64,000 bases of DNA from Echinometra lucunter (lineage: Eukaryota; Echinodermata; Echinoidea; Camarodonta; Echinometridae), in assembly GCA_029962745.1 (NCBI GenBank), contig CM057166.1, positions 1,005,714-1,069,713 of the forward strand, in the 5' to 3' direction. Of the stretch, positions 1 through 11,467 are shown piece by piece (the stretch's first letter is position 1; every line of letters begins with the position of its first letter). Both the position numbers and the translations under genes were made by a program. A model generated the notes under the pieces. That model was not told where the DNA came from. It was given only the letters and a program-made list of their open reading frames with translations, and made no database searches.

Positions 1-845
1 TTCACTTTCTGCCAAAAATATGTTCCTCTTTTATCTCGGCCTAAAGCGATCTTATCGACCTGGGTGAGCTTAACGGCCTTGGCGAGCTTATCTCTGGCTT
101 AGCTAGCTAGCTCATATACGCGCGTTCTATCGACGGTGTACCTAAAATCCATTCCTCTTCTCTCACCGAAACCATTTCACTTTCTCTCAATAATTTATTT
201 CACTCTGCCAAAAAAATACGTTCCTCTTTTTTCTCGGCCTAAAGGAGGCGCTATTGGCGAGTTTTGCTAGCTTGTTAGCTTGGCGCGGGCTATATCTTTT
301 GTCATTTGCTTGTTTAGCATCGGTATTAATGTTTTGTTATTCTATTTGGTCTGATGGGGCTGAAAGGGGGGGGGGCGGCTTTGAGGCTTCTGCACTTGAT
401 TTTGAAGTTCATTAATACATCCAATTTATGCAGGGATATATGCAGGGTGAACAAGGGATGCTACCTCTACAGGCGAACTTTGGTGTTGCTTGTTTTGCCT
501 CTTGGGGCTTGGTGGGGGTTTGGAGTCTTCTGCACATGATTTTGAAGTATGCAAATTTATCAAGGTTTATGCAGGGTGAATGATGGATGCTGCTTCTCCC
601 GTTGGTCTGGTGAGGCTATATAGCTGAGGGAGGGGGTAAGTTTCTGCACATGATTTTGAATATTCTGCATTAATGTAGCGCCTAAGCTTTCTCTCTGAAA
701 TGTGTCTAAGCGCTTTACAGAAATATCATTACCCCGGTCATCGGATTCATGCAAGCTTGCCCGCACACAATGTATGCACTTTCTGCACTCCCAAGGAAGC
801 ATTAATTCCAGCCAGTCGCACTCACAATGCTAAACAAATCATCAC
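1..845. repeat. Left arm of a large inverted repeat
   Basis: This stretch is the reverse complement of about 2888-3722, with only scattered mismatches and small indels. Base 1 pairs with about 3722, and similarity fades near 845/2888. The pairing is still intact at base 1, so the arm may begin outside the window. The inner end (about 658-845) is part of a SINE-like sequence that is also found at 61780-62125. Confidence 0.9.
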
Positions 846-2887
846 CATGGAGAGTGGCAAATTTTGGTGCATCTCAGGAATGGAGGGGGGGGGGGTGGGT
901 ACGTTGGACATACATGTAGTATGAAGGTTAGGAATAGGGCCGCATTATCGTATAAGGTCACTGGGTTTCGTTTACACGATTTCTTTTATTCTGTTTATGT
1001 TACTTTCAGTTCAGTTTGTGGTAATGTCATGTTTGTTTGTTCATTACTTTTTCTTTCTTTCTCTGGACCTCTAGGAAGAACAGAGCCATTTGAATAATGG
1101 CTCTGAATAGAGTTTCCTGCCATCAATACTAATTTTAATTAATTAAAATTTATAATAATTTGATATATTGATCTGCATGTATTTTTGTATTGCTTTTCAT
1201 ATGGAAAATAAAACCAACCAACCAAAGGACACTAGTGCCTCAGCAGGGATTCGAACCCCCGACCTTGTTCAAAGTCAGGAGACTTATTCACTGGGTCACA
1301 GCACCTCTACTATGCAAATTTTGTTGGCTGAATTCTCATGAAGTAAAACTTTATGCAAGCTATTATGATAATAATAATGTACAGATTTTATATAGCGCGT
1401 ATGTAATATGTCCCTATGCGCTCTAAGAGAGAGAAAAGGGAAAGACATGATTAAAAGATAGGTCACTAAGGTTACTTTGTTAGGCTAAGATATGTTTTGA
1501 ATGTTAAGTGCAGATTTAAACTTCTCTATCGTGTTGATGTTTCTTAGAGAGTTTGGGAGGTTATTCCACAAAACTGATGCAGCATGAGCAAATGAACGTT
1601 TGCCATATGTTTTTGTTTGAATAGGAGGTATGATAAACAAATTCTCTTTGCATGATCGAAGTTATCTTGTTGGTTTGTATACAGTTGGAAGAAGGGGGTG
1701 GTTGTGTGCAACTTGGAATGCAAGTCGTAAGGGGAAATATAAGTAGATAACTTTCAGTAGTTATTCTAGCCTAATTTCTGCGTTTTATTTTCGTACAGGT
1801 TGTTATGTACATGCATTTCTCAGATATTCATTATGTTTTGTTATGCATCACAATCTGTATGATCTGTGTCATATCTTCATTATAAATACATGTATGTGTA
1901 AAGAGTCCGAAGACAGTTTGTTTTATTATATTCTAAATCGGCTCGTGCAGGTCGTGGGTGTTTCTCTCTCTCTCTCTCTCTCTCTCAATCGTGCTATTCT
2001 TTTTTGTTCAGTGTTTATGTTTTATGTCCGTTTTTTGTTATTATGTTCTGTTATGTTTTTAGATTGAGAATGTTCCTGAAGGGTTGGATTTAAATCAGTT
2101 AATTTTAATTTTAAATTTAAATTTTGAATTTAAATTCATTGCGATCCCTGAAGCTGCCAGTGTACTCCCCCACCCCAATTTAGAAAATATCACAGAACCG
2201 CGTCTGGGCCACTGCCACAATAAAATAGACATTTGAACTGGAGTAGAACTGGAAGCAATCGACAAGTTCAAGTTGCAACACTCATGGTCGGGGGAACCGG
2301 GGCCGGGGTCCCGGCCCCCCAATATTTGGCAGGAAAAAAAGGAAAAATGGGAAAGAAAAGAAAAGACAGAGAAAGAAAAGGAAAGATGTATATAAGAAAG
2401 GACAAAATGGAAGCGCTCGCTCGCATTGTTGGCCTTATTGTATATGCCATCTATTATAGGCCTACACATTTTAACAAAACAAAATAATTGGTTTGCATCT
2501 TGCGTCTCCATCTGATGTTAAACCAATTCTATTCATGAATATAATCATAATTATGGTAGTGATATTATTGCATTTAATGAATCGGGCGGCAAGTTTTGCG
2601 AGGAATTACAATACCCTGCACATTTTGGTAACAATAACATGCCGTGACACCCCCTCCCTGCCTCTTCCTCCAATTGGCTTGCATAGAGTTTTACTTTATG
2701 AGAATTCAAGCCCCCCCCAAAAAAAAAAAAAAAAAAAGAGAAAAATGCATAGAAGAGATGCTGTGGTCCAGTGGATAATTATCCTTACTTGAGCCACAAT
2801 GTCCGGGGTGTCCTTCTGCAAGATATGAATTTACGTACATTTGCCACTTTTCACCCATTAAGTGGTATACCCGGTAAGCGACGGCCA
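846..2887. other. Spacer (loop) of the inverted repeat, no gene seen
   Basis: I see no coding gene here. The loop holds a tRNA-like SINE piece (1228-1308), a probable interspersed repeat around 1350-1770, a CT microsatellite at about 1961-1986, poly-G/C and poly-A tracts (about 886-897, 2711-2737), and the start of a second SINE near 2755. Confidence 0.6.
1228..1308 (-). mobile_element. tRNA-like head of a SINE (fragment)
   Basis: Read on the minus strand, the piece contains a box-B-like GGTTCGAATCC and a box-A-like stretch at tRNA-like spacing. It closely matches the tRNA-like head of the fuller copy at 61780-62125. The body of that SINE family occurs 380 bp to the left (658-845) in the same orientation, so this may be one SINE split by an insertion. 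Confidence 0.65.
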
Positions 2888-3060
2888 TTGTGATTTGTTT
2901 AGCATTGTGAGTGCGACTGGCCGGAATTAATGCTGTGCAGAAAGTGCATACATTGTGTGCGGGCAAGCTTGCATGAATCCGATGACCGGGGTAATGATAT
3001 TTCTGTAAAGCGCTTAGACACATTTCAGAGAGAAAGCTTAGGCGCTACATTAATGCAGAA
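2755..3060 (+). mobile_element. tRNA-derived SINE, diverged
   Basis: A good box A (TGGTCCAGTGG) lies near 2763. Box B is eroded, and a body related to 61780-62125 in opposite orientation follows. The 3' part overlaps the right arm of the inverted repeat. Confidence 0.6.
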
Positions 3061-3722
3061 TATTCAAAATCATGTGCAGAAACTTACTCCCCTCCCTCAG
3101 CTATATAGCCTCGCCAGACCAACGGGAGAAGCAGCATCCATCATTCACCCTGCATAAACCTTGATAAATTTGCATACTTCAAAATCATGTGCCAGAAGAC
3201 TCCAAACCCCCACCAAGCCCCAAGAGGCAAAACAAGCAAAACCAAAGTTCGCCTGTAGAGGTAGCATCCCTTGTTCACCCTGCATATATCCCTGCATAAA
3301 TTGGATGTATTAATGAACTTCAAAATCAAGTGCAGAAGCCTCAAAGCCGCCCCCCCCCCTTTCAGCCCCATCAGACCAAATAGAATAACAAAACATTAAT
3401 ACCGATGCTAAACAAGCAAATGACAAAAGATATAGCCCGCGCCAAGCTAACAAGCTAGCAAAACTCGCCAATAGCGCCTCCTTTAGGCCGAGAAAAAAGA
3501 GGAACGTATTTTTTGGCAGAGTGAAATAAATTATTGAGAGAAAGTGAAATGGTTTCGGTGAGAGAAGAGGAATGGATTTTAGGTACACCGTCGATAGAAC
3601 GCGCGTATATGAGCTAGCTAGCTAAGCCAGAGATAAGCTCGCCAAGGCCGTTAAGCTCACCCAGGTCGATAAGATCGCTTTAGGCCGAGATAAAAGAGGA
3701 ACATATTTTTGGCAGAAAGTGA
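2888..3722. repeat. Right arm of the large inverted repeat
   Basis: This is the reverse complement of 1-845. The outer end runs directly into a degenerate tandem array (3723-4050) built of similar GTGAAAT...ATTTTTG units, so the arm tip and the array may share an origin. Confidence 0.9.
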
Positions 3723-4050
3723 AAAGGTTTTAGTATGAGAGAAAGAGGAATGATTTTTTTTTTCTTAAAAGTGAAATGTATTCCTGTGAAAAGTGGAACG
3801 AATTTTTGAAAAAAGTGAAATATATTTTTGTAAAGAGTAAAATATATTTCTGTGAAAAAGTGGAATGTATTTTGGAAGAAAGTGGAATATATTTTTGTGA
3901 ATAGTGAAATAATATTTTTGTGGAAACTGTGAAACGAATTTTTGTGAAAAGTGGAATGCTTTTTTTAAAGAAGTGAAATATAAATTTGCTGGAGTGAAAT
4001 GGTTTAGTGAAAAAGAAACATATATTTGTTCAAGTGAAATATATTTTAAT
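3723..4050. repeat. Degenerate short tandem repeat
   Basis: About a dozen imperfect units of roughly 20-27 bp follow the pattern AAAAGTGAAATATATTTTTG. The same motif, inverted, occurs in the left arm near 170-235. Confidence 0.75.
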
Positions 4051-4565
4051 TTGATTCCCTTATGGCGTGCCATACTCATGCGTTTAGTAGTACCATGGAC
4101 CGTACTACAAAATAGCACCTGCTTCATTGTGACTGTCTGTCCAGTTTATATATTTACGCTTTGGTGAATTGTCACAATACCGAGGGGGCTTAGTGCAACA
4201 AAGGGCTATCTTCATTTTTGGTCAAAATGAGATTTCAAAATCAAAATGATCCAGTAGAGACCAGGAACCCATTGGTAATAATGGTTTCTACAGCGAACTT
4301 TGCTGCAGCTGGGTATCACCCCAAGTAGATATGGCTATCTGCTTTAAACTGCAGTGTGTCAGTGCAACAAATCTTCATTTCAAGATTTATCAAAATTTCC
4401 AATAATGCAGTTAGCTCTTTGTTGCACTGAACCCTCGATTACTGTGCATTTACAGTATAGAAAATTGCATAGAACATTTTTGGCCGTTCCCCTGTATTTC
4501 TAGCTTTCACATAAGCTTTCACATAAGATCACGATCAAGTACATGATTGGCAGCCCAAGGGTTGA
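4051..4565. other. Intergenic, nothing recognised
   Basis: AT-rich single-copy-looking sequence. I see no ORF with recognisable homology and no clear repeat boundary. Confidence 0.4.
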
Positions 4566-4568
4566 AAT

Positions 4569-4727
4569 TAGTATGTTTACAATGTAAAAGTACATTGATC
4601 ACAGATGGAAATAATTATACATAACAAAATAAGTAAATACAACACATTAGTATGTTTACAATGTAAAAGTACATTGATCACAGATGGAAATAATTATACA
4701 TAACAAAATAAGTAAATACAACACATG
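4569..4727. repeat. Tandem duplication of about 79 bp
   Basis: Two nearly identical copies (about 4569-4648 and 4649-4727) each run from TAGTATGTTTACAATG to AATACAACACAT. They sit immediately 3' of the minus-strand LINE relic, so they may be its duplicated 3' tail. Confidence 0.85.
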
Positions 4728-5430
4728 AATACAAGTATAAAAATTTGACTGATGAAAATGAACTGAAATGGAGACTAGAACACGATAATAATGTAATTCT
4801 GTGGACTGAAATTTTAAAGAGAAATAATATGAACATTACACTGATTACAGGGAATTGAGTAGATCTATGAAATGTTCTGAATCGAACCTTTTTGCATCGG
4901 AACTGTGTAAAATATGATACGTGTCTTAAAGAAATGGAAACATTTTTCAATTTTTGGTAACCAGTCTGTACATTGTGGGTTATCTAATGGAGATTTAGCA
5001 AACGCAATACATAGTTTTTCTCGCCTAGTTTCTAACCGTTCTAATTCACATTTTGTAAGAGCATTTTCATACTAGTAATCTATTGTACCAAGAATTGTTT
5101 TACACACTCTTTTCTGTATTCTCACTAAACTTCCTACCTGTTTGATAGTAAGTCCACAAAACTAGTACACAATATACCAAGATTGCACGAATATACCCAA
5201 CATAAATTTGTATGAGATCAGAAATAGGAAGGTTATACTGTTTGGGAACTTACGCAACTCCCTTTGATATCTTTTAAAGATATCTGCAATATGTGTAGCC
5301 CACAATGACTTGGATGCAGTGATTGGAGGACCACCTATTGAACGATGCTGGTCATGCGTCAGTTTATAAGTGAATAGCCCTTGAATAGTATAACAATCAC
5401 CCTTTTCATGCATAAAATGTCCAAAAGGTA
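4728..5430 (-). pseudogene. Decayed non-LTR retrotransposon, reverse transcriptase C-terminal part
   Basis: On the minus strand a broken frame contains RIQKRVCKTILG, then ENALTKCELERLETRREKL and CIAFAKSPL. These match the pattern at the C-terminal end of Jockey/CR1/L2-type LINE reverse transcriptases, where an 'ERIQKRACRIIL' block precedes a 'LxxRRxxLCLxFAKK' block. In-frame stops (one TAG lies right after the first block) show that it is dead. Upstream sequence to about 5430 has plausible further RT-like pieces but is too decayed to assign. The family name is uncertain. Confidence 0.7.
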
Positions 5431-5653
5431 ATTCTATATAGGCTGTCCCTGTGAAGACCGGGAATTCAACAGTCTATTGTCACAATGGTCCACTCTTGTT
5501 GGTAGGTTTCACGGCTATTTTCTGTCTGCAGTCGAATGATTATCATGGTCTTTTACACGTATATGCCTTTTAAATGAACGCTTTCATTTCTCTTTCTGTA
5601 CTACCAATTGTTCCTTGTATCTCATCTATGTCGAAATTGTCGTTCTTGTTCTT

Positions 5654-6150
5654 CACTCTAAAAAAAATAAATTAAAAATAAAAAAAATAGTTAAAATGAC
5701 TAGATTAAGGGTCAGCTGGGTGCAACTAATATAGTCATATATCTTACTATCACTATGAACATGACGGACAAAGAAAGTGGACAAAATAAACAACCCTTCA
5801 TTCTACCCTTCACAATGGTTCTGGTAGTCAAAAGAACATCCCTTCACTGGTATTGTCTAAAATATGTGGAACAGGTGTCACATGCATATTCACCTGGAAC
5901 TACATGATTAAACATAATATCTGTGAAGGGATGTTCTTTTGACTACCAGAACCATTGTGAAGGGTAGAATGAGAGGTTGTTTATTTTGTCCCCTTTCTTT
6001 GTCCGCCATGTCCATAGTGTATGTTCTAGTCAGAAATGACTGTGTTCTAGTATTTTAAAAAATGACTATAAAATAGTCAACAATGACTAGTATAATAGTT
6101 GCACCTAGCTGACCTTTTATAGTCATTTTAACTAGTATGTTTTAAGAGTG
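5654..6150. mobile_element. Palindromic MITE, 8-bp target duplication, interrupted by another MITE
   Basis: The ends are inverted: CACTCTAAAA on the left and TTTTAAGAGTG on the right. The subterminal TTAAAATGACTA and GGTCAGCT..GTGCAACTA blocks are also mirrored. The element is flanked by an exact 8-bp direct repeat, TTGTTCTT (5646-5653 and 6151-6158), which fits a hAT- or P-like mechanism. It has no coding capacity. A second MITE (5751-6019) is inserted inside. Confidence 0.85.
5751..6019. mobile_element. CACTA-like MITE, copy 1 (nested)
   Basis: This 269-bp near-perfect palindrome has termini CACTATGAACATG and CATG..CATAGTG, and arms of about 100 bp. Possible 3-bp target duplication: TAT. 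The CACTA start and 3-bp duplication fit the EnSpm/CACTA superfamily. A second 269-bp copy lies at 13655-13923. Confidence 0.85.
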
Positions 6151-6159
6151 TTGTTCTTG

Positions 6160-6821
6160 TCCTTTCTCTCTATTTTTGTGGTCATCCTAAATTTTAGAAT
6201 GGGGAAAGCCAGCTGTATTGTATGTGATAATAGATGTTGACTTTCTCAGCGGAAGAAATGGAAGATCAGAAAACATTGTACCTCTTGACTCCTTCGTCTG
6301 AAGCCCATACGCCTAACGTATCATGCTTACTTTTTTAAAGATTGAAAAATTAAGTCAGACTCAGTGTCGTTCATCAGTTGTGTAAATTCCATCTGAATTG
6401 GTGTAGACATGTTTGCTTCGTGAATTTGTTTCCTTCGAAAGTATTTTGTTTGTTGAACAAACACATCAGATCGGGCTTTAGGCGGACTATTCTTATGAAT
6501 CACGTCGATAAACATGGTATATACGACAAGAAAGAATTGTCCTATAGCTTCTGCAAAAAGGAAAATTCGACGAACCCTGCGACGAACCCTTCTTGTCACT
6601 AAAGCTCAAGAACCATGACAGGCAGTGTACTCTTCTTTTAGATGATGATGATTCATAATCTTAAGTGAAACACATCCCCACTTGAAACTTTGAAAGTTGA
6701 GATAATCTTGATTTGTTGAAGAACAGTATGAAAACACATGCTAATTGCAACTTAACCGGCAGTGGACTTCGAACCTCTTTCCATCTATTCTTCTCAGTTA
6801 CTATATTTCGATCCCCTTGCT
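6160..6821. other. Intergenic, no gene recognised
   Basis: Overlapping open frames of 74 and 90 codons on opposite strands (6378-6602 and 6327-6599) have no recognisable motif. I see nothing else. Confidence 0.4.
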
Positions 6822-6903
6822 TTCTTCTTCTTCTTCTTCTTCTTCTTCTTCTTCTTCTTCTTCTTCTTCTTCTTCTTCTTCTTCTTCTTCTTCTTCTTCT
6901 CCT
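6822..6903. repeat. (TTC)n microsatellite
   Basis: About 27 uninterrupted TTC units. They create long poly-Ser, poly-Leu or poly-Phe open frames that are artefacts. Confidence 0.98.
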
Positions 6904-7313
6904 TCTTCATTTTATTTCATGGGGGAGGGGCAGGGGCGGAATGTCCCCCTTTTTTTTACCATTCATCCCGACCTCCCTTTTAAATACCACCTTTACGCTG
7001 TTAATGAGCACATCCCTATTTTGCTTCGGACTATTTCTTTTGGCAACTCGGCAATGCTTAATTCAAAACACATTTTTATTTTTATTTTTTATTTTTTTCT
7101 CCGACATCAGTCGTCATCTCCCCGTCTTCGTTGCCGATCTATAGGGGCGCTGATTTGCTTTAACCATTAGCTTTTTAAAGCATCATTGAGAGTATCCAAT
7201 CTTTTTCTGTTGGTGACAAACCGGCAATGCTTTAAAATTTTTCCTTCTTTTTCTTTTTCTTTTTCTTTCCGTCGTCGTCATCGTCTTCGCCGTCACCTTC
7301 GCTCTCGATCCAG

Positions 7314-7474
7314 GGAGCACTGATCTGATAAGCCCGTGTGGATGTGACGGCACATCACTCCACGTCCACGAGACATGCCTGAAATCCTGGCTACAGAGTA
7401 GCAGTAAGGTCCGCTGTGAAGCATGCAAAGCCGTCTACAGCGACAGCAACATTAAGGAACTCAAGGGCCAGCTG
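7314..7474 (+). CDS. MARCH-type gene, RING-CH exon
   Basis: The acceptor is CGATCCAG before 7314 and the donor is CTG|GTAGGT at 7475. The exon enters with 2 nt completing a codon and leaves in phase 0. It holds the distal zinc ligands of the RING-CH domain. Confidence 0.85.
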
Positions 7475-8479
7475 GTAGGTATAAGAAAAATAATAACATC
7501 ATCGAAAAAAAAGTAAATAAGAAAAATAAAATCAATGCTAAAGAAAGCTAGAAACATTTCTAATTCTTGTGTACGTATCTGTGGTGAAAAATGTTATTTG
7601 AATACAATTATTATTATTTATTTATTTTTTACTTTCATCAGACACACAGTATACAAAAGCGGGGGGGGGGGGGGGTAGGCTGAAGCTTTAGCCCCCTCCC
7701 ACGTCTTTTAATGTATTGCGATAATAAAACCATTAATTTGTTTCAAAATAAATCGGGACCTCGAATACATTATTTCTCATCGATTTGTGGATAATGGGAA
7801 TATCATTTTTTAAAAAATATCTTGATTACGCCATATTATTCGTGATCATTCTATACGGCGTTCGTGGAGAAGATCGGGGGGGGGGGGGGAGGCGTCATTA
7901 AGATCTAGCATAGGCTATTATCGAAAAAGAAATGGATCAATATATTTTTTTAATTGATAAGCAAGAGCACTCGAAATGGTTTCAATTGTCTTGTTATGAA
8001 AATTTCCTAGGCAAAAATGCGTTACATTTTAAAGTAGGCCTGTTTGAAAAGGCCTGTTGTTGAAACTGGGTAGGCCGGTTGAAATGGGCCATAAAGATTT
8101 AACCATGTATGCTTAAATACGTTTACTTCTCCATGTCCTAATGTACACCAATCTCTTGTCATTTTGCGCCCTCGATCTCGATCTCGATCACCAGGCGGTT
8201 CAGAAAGTCAACTTTTGCCTGATCGCTATCATGATGCCCGTGGGCGTCATCGTCATTGTCGGTGCCTGCATCATCATGGACACCATCACACGAGAGCGAG
8301 CACGGGCCGCTGCAGCTGGCGAGCCCATCGAGGGACTCGGTATCCCCTTGGACCGGTTCATTATCTTCTGTGTTATCCTGGGAGGCCTCACGCTCGTCGC
8401 CATCTTGAAGTCCATCTCCATCATGAGAGGAAATAGACTAAAGACGCTTGATAACTTGACCATGACCCATGACCCGTGA
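7314..8479 (+). CDS. MARCH-type (RING-CH) membrane E3 ubiquitin ligase, 3' part of gene
   Basis: Two coding exons, 7314-7474 and 8195-8479 (stop TGA at 8477-8479), join in phase 0. The first encodes the second half of a RING-CH zinc finger: Cys-Gly-Cys, then HVHETCLKSWL with its ligand His and Cys and the conserved Trp, then CEAC. The second encodes two hydrophobic helices (FCLIAIMMPVGVIVIVGACI and FIIFCVILGGLTLVAIL) around a charged loop, then a short tail. RING-CH plus a transmembrane pair is the MARCH layout. These enzymes ubiquitinate membrane proteins from endosome, ER or plasma membrane. The first Cys-x2-Cys of the finger must lie in an upstream exon that I could not find. I cannot name the subfamily. 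GC content is higher than the flanks, as expected of coding sequence. Confidence 0.85.
7475..8194 (+). other. Intron of the MARCH-type gene
   Basis: AT-rich, with two poly-G tracts (about 7661-7675 and 7878-7889). No other feature is seen. Confidence 0.7.
8195..8479 (+). CDS. MARCH-type gene, terminal exon with two transmembrane helices
   Basis: The acceptor is GATCACCAG before 8195. The exon has 95 codons including TGA and is in phase 0. The membrane helices are separated by a charged loop (ITRERARAAAAGEPIEG). Confidence 0.85.
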   Translation, partial: AVQKVNFCLIAIMMPVGVIVIVGACIIMDTITRERARAAAAGEPIEGLGIPLDRFIIFCVILGGLTLVAILKSISIMRGNRLKTLDNLTMTHDP

Positions 8480-8790
8480 TCACTGAGAAAGTGATGCATT
8501 CTAGAAACGTGCAAGAGTGAATATCCACTCTTTGCGGAGTCATATTCAGGATCACTTCACTTTGGAAGTCCAGTCTGAAAATGATAGAATTCACTTCAAA
8601 TTATGATTATTTATTTTTTTTTTTTTTTTTTGAGGGGGAGGCTTGAATTACGCATAATTTGATATCAGTCTCACTATAATTTTGAGCATTTTTATCAACG
8701 GATGCCAGAAGTCTGGCATCTTCTTCTGTCTCAAGTTCTGTTTCCTTCTAACTTTCTCCCTATAGATAGCTCTCTCTTTCTCTCTCTCTC

Positions 8791-8843
<53 letters not shown>

Positions 8844-10480
8844 CCTCCCTCCCTTCTATATATCTTTTTTTCCCCTTAAAGACAAATTTGAAAGGTATGC
8901 CCCCAACGCCACTTTCACATGAAATGCCTGATTTTACAAACCCTCTTTCTTTTCCGGAAATCTTGTAATCCTAAGCTCCAAACTAATGGCTATAGTTCTT
9001 TCATTTTACCAAAGAGAGGGAAAGGAGATTGAGAAACGATGTTAATGTATGAGCACATGGAAATGTCAGTTTGAAAAAAAAATGGGTGAAAATATGGTGC
9101 GATATCGTATAGGTTGAGGTCTTTTTGTGTAGGAATAAATAGCAGTATTAAAGGTATGAAAGATTGCTTGAAATGGTGCATTAAATGATGGCAATAATTT
9201 TGTGCTTCCATTTTATTTGTAAGCCTGATCGGTTTGTCACTGACGGACATTCAGCAAATTTTGAAAAATTGAAGGCCTGTAAAAATAAGCAATGAAATGT
9301 GTTCCACTATTTTATGTTTCACTGTGAAGGGCATCACTAGTTCGATAAAATGTGGTTGCCCTGGTCGTCTAGTTATAAACTAGCTGCTAGATTCCATAAA
9401 ATGGTGGACGTCACGGACAGACAAAATCGTCACACTTAACCGATTAGACTATTTACTCTTATAATTTGGGTTTATATTTTCAGTTTTCATATATTTTGTT
9501 TCCTGTATGTGAAATTGATGTTTGCTTCAAAACTTGCTGTGTTTGTAAGAATCACAAGTCTTAAAAAGTACAGGCTGTATCTTCAGAGCCCCCTACGTTC
9601 GATTTATAGCGTCGTGTAAATGTTGTCGAAGACAGAAAGTAGAATTAGGTGAAGTACCTTGTCCGGGTATAGCAGTTGACACTGGACTTTGCTTTTAATT
9701 CTTTGTGGAACTTTCCGCTGTAACATCATCGATGTAATAGTATCGTAAATGGGCCGGAAGATGCATCTCACCCCCTCCCCTTAAAAGGGAACTTTCCACT
9801 GGTATTAATCATAGTCAATAGTCCCCCTTTGGAGGATGAAGTGAGAAATTGCCATTTTCCCGTTCTTGTTCATGTTGTTAATGTGATTTGTAAAGTAGTG
9901 CATTTGTTATCGTTTTGTAATATCGTAACATTCAGTTAACAGAGGTGCCAAGGATCGAGTGGCGGTAATTATTTCTGATTCTCAGCATAATCGGGGTAGT
10001 TTTAAAAAAAATCAGTTTTAAACAACTTTAATGACGTTTTGGGTACTCTTTGCTGACGTATTTATATTTGGGTAACAGTTGACTTATTTCTACTTAGGTG
10101 GATGAAAAGCCTGTATCTCTCTGTCGCAGTGGTAAAGAATTGTAATCGTTTATGGTGTCTTTTTGTAGAGAAAAAATGTTGATTGTGAATAAGTAAATTT
10201 ACGTTTAATAGTGGCACTATTGTTAATGCAACTTTTTTCAGCAACTCTACATGTGATCTATATGCAAAATTGAAAGTGATATACAGTTCGAATGGTATAA
10301 GATACATTTGGATTAGTGATAAGTCATACATTTTGCATATATTTTTATTTTGATACTAATAAAAGGTTTTATGTATTAAACCACTGTATTCCTGCTATAG
10401 TGATCATTTTGCAAATACAAACTCGGATTAGAGCAAAGATTGATATACATGTACATTCATGAAGGGAAAGAAATATCACG
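8480..10480. other. Probable 3' UTR / intergenic
   Basis: I see no coding gene. It is downstream of the MARCH-type stop codon. Candidate polyadenylation signals on the + strand include AATAAA near 9134 and AATAAAA near 10360. A CT microsatellite lies at 8770-8855. The extent of the 3' UTR cannot be fixed from sequence alone. Confidence 0.45.
8770..8855. repeat. (CT)n microsatellite with poly-C interruption
   Basis: Long CT run with a C10-12 tract inside and CTCC units at the end. Confidence 0.97.
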
Positions 10481-10483
10481 AGG

Positions 10484-10575
10484 ATGATGAGGATGATGAT
10501 GATGATGATGATACTACTACTCCTTAGTCCAACTAATGATGATAATAATTAATGATTATAATGATAAAGATGATA

Positions 10576-10619
<44 letters not shown>

Positions 10620-10688
10620 AATGTAATGATGATGATAAAGACAGTGATGCAGGTGATGGTCATGATATCAATGCTACTGATGATGATG

Positions 10689-10719
<31 letters not shown>

Positions 10720-10790
10720 TGGTGATGATGATGAGGATAATAATGTTGATGGTGATGATCATGATAGTGATGTTGGTGATGATGATGGTC
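10484..10790. repeat. (GAT)n microsatellite cluster
   Basis: Several GAT/GATGGT runs are separated by short imperfect stretches. A weaker run of the same kind recurs at 11145-11290. The poly-Asp, poly-Met and poly-Ser frames here are artefacts. Confidence 0.95.
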
Positions 10791-10794
10791 TGTT

Positions 10795-11016
10795 AATAGA
10801 CCCGTTTACTAATTTTATGGATTCCTGAACAAAAGTTTCTCTTGACCACTAGAAAACTTGCCAGACGATTTCCTGACATAGCAACAACTAATGTATGCAA
10901 ACTGGATTCCTTCTATTCAGATGCCATCATGCATGGCGGGTGACTTTAATAGCTGGTAACCAAGGATTCTGAAGAGAAACGGGCATAAATTTGAATACAT
11001 TAGTTAACAGGTTTAT
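10795..11016. mobile_element. MITE family 'AATAGACC', copy 1
   Basis: The termini are AATAGACCCGTTTACTAAT and TTAGTTAACAGGTTTAT. Related copies lie at 34130-34332 and 39049-39287. All share internal GCAAACTGG/GCTTGCCAGA-like blocks. I see no coding capacity. Confidence 0.75.
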
Positions 11017-11296
11017 ATGACGATGATAATAGAGGCATTTTTACTGCGCAGCATTTCCAGGCGCTTACAATTTGAAAATAATAACGAGGTAAACTTACAT
11101 TGCATAAAATACATATTCATGAAAAGGTACATGTATTCATCACAAAATGTGATGATGGTGATGATCGTTCATATAGTGATGATAAATGGTGGTGTGGTGA
11201 TGGTAATGATGTTGATGATAATGGTGACGATGGTGAAAATGATGATAATTATGATGGCGAGGATGATGAATGCTGATAATAATGTAAATGATGGTC

Positions 11297-11467
11297 CTGG
11301 GGGTGTTTCATAAAGCTGTTCGTAAGTTACGCACGACTTTACGCACGACTGGAACATGTTCTTGGGTGCTAATCAGATTCTCAATCATTCATGTAGGGCA
11401 AGAACATATCACCAGTCGCGCGTTAAGTCGTGCGTAAATTACGAACAGCTTTATGAAACACCCCCAG
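11297..11467. mobile_element. Palindromic MITE (GTTTCATAAAGC family)
   Basis: 171 bp with inverted termini CTGGGGGTGTTTCATAAAGC and its complement, and long subterminal arms containing TTACGCACGACTT. The element could fold into a hairpin along most of its length. Confidence 0.85.

Noticed and set aside
6185..6240. Cys-x2-Cys (SCIVCDNRC) just after a TTTTAG as the missing first half of the RING-CH finger
   Set aside because: No donor is available in the right phase before the stop codon, and the surrounding residues do not match RING-CH.
6713..7170. Poly-Leu, poly-Ser and poly-Phe frames
   Set aside because: Three frames of one (TTC)n microsatellite.
10536..10796. Asp- and Met-rich frame
   Set aside because: Encoded by (GAT)n repeats, with no flanking conservation.
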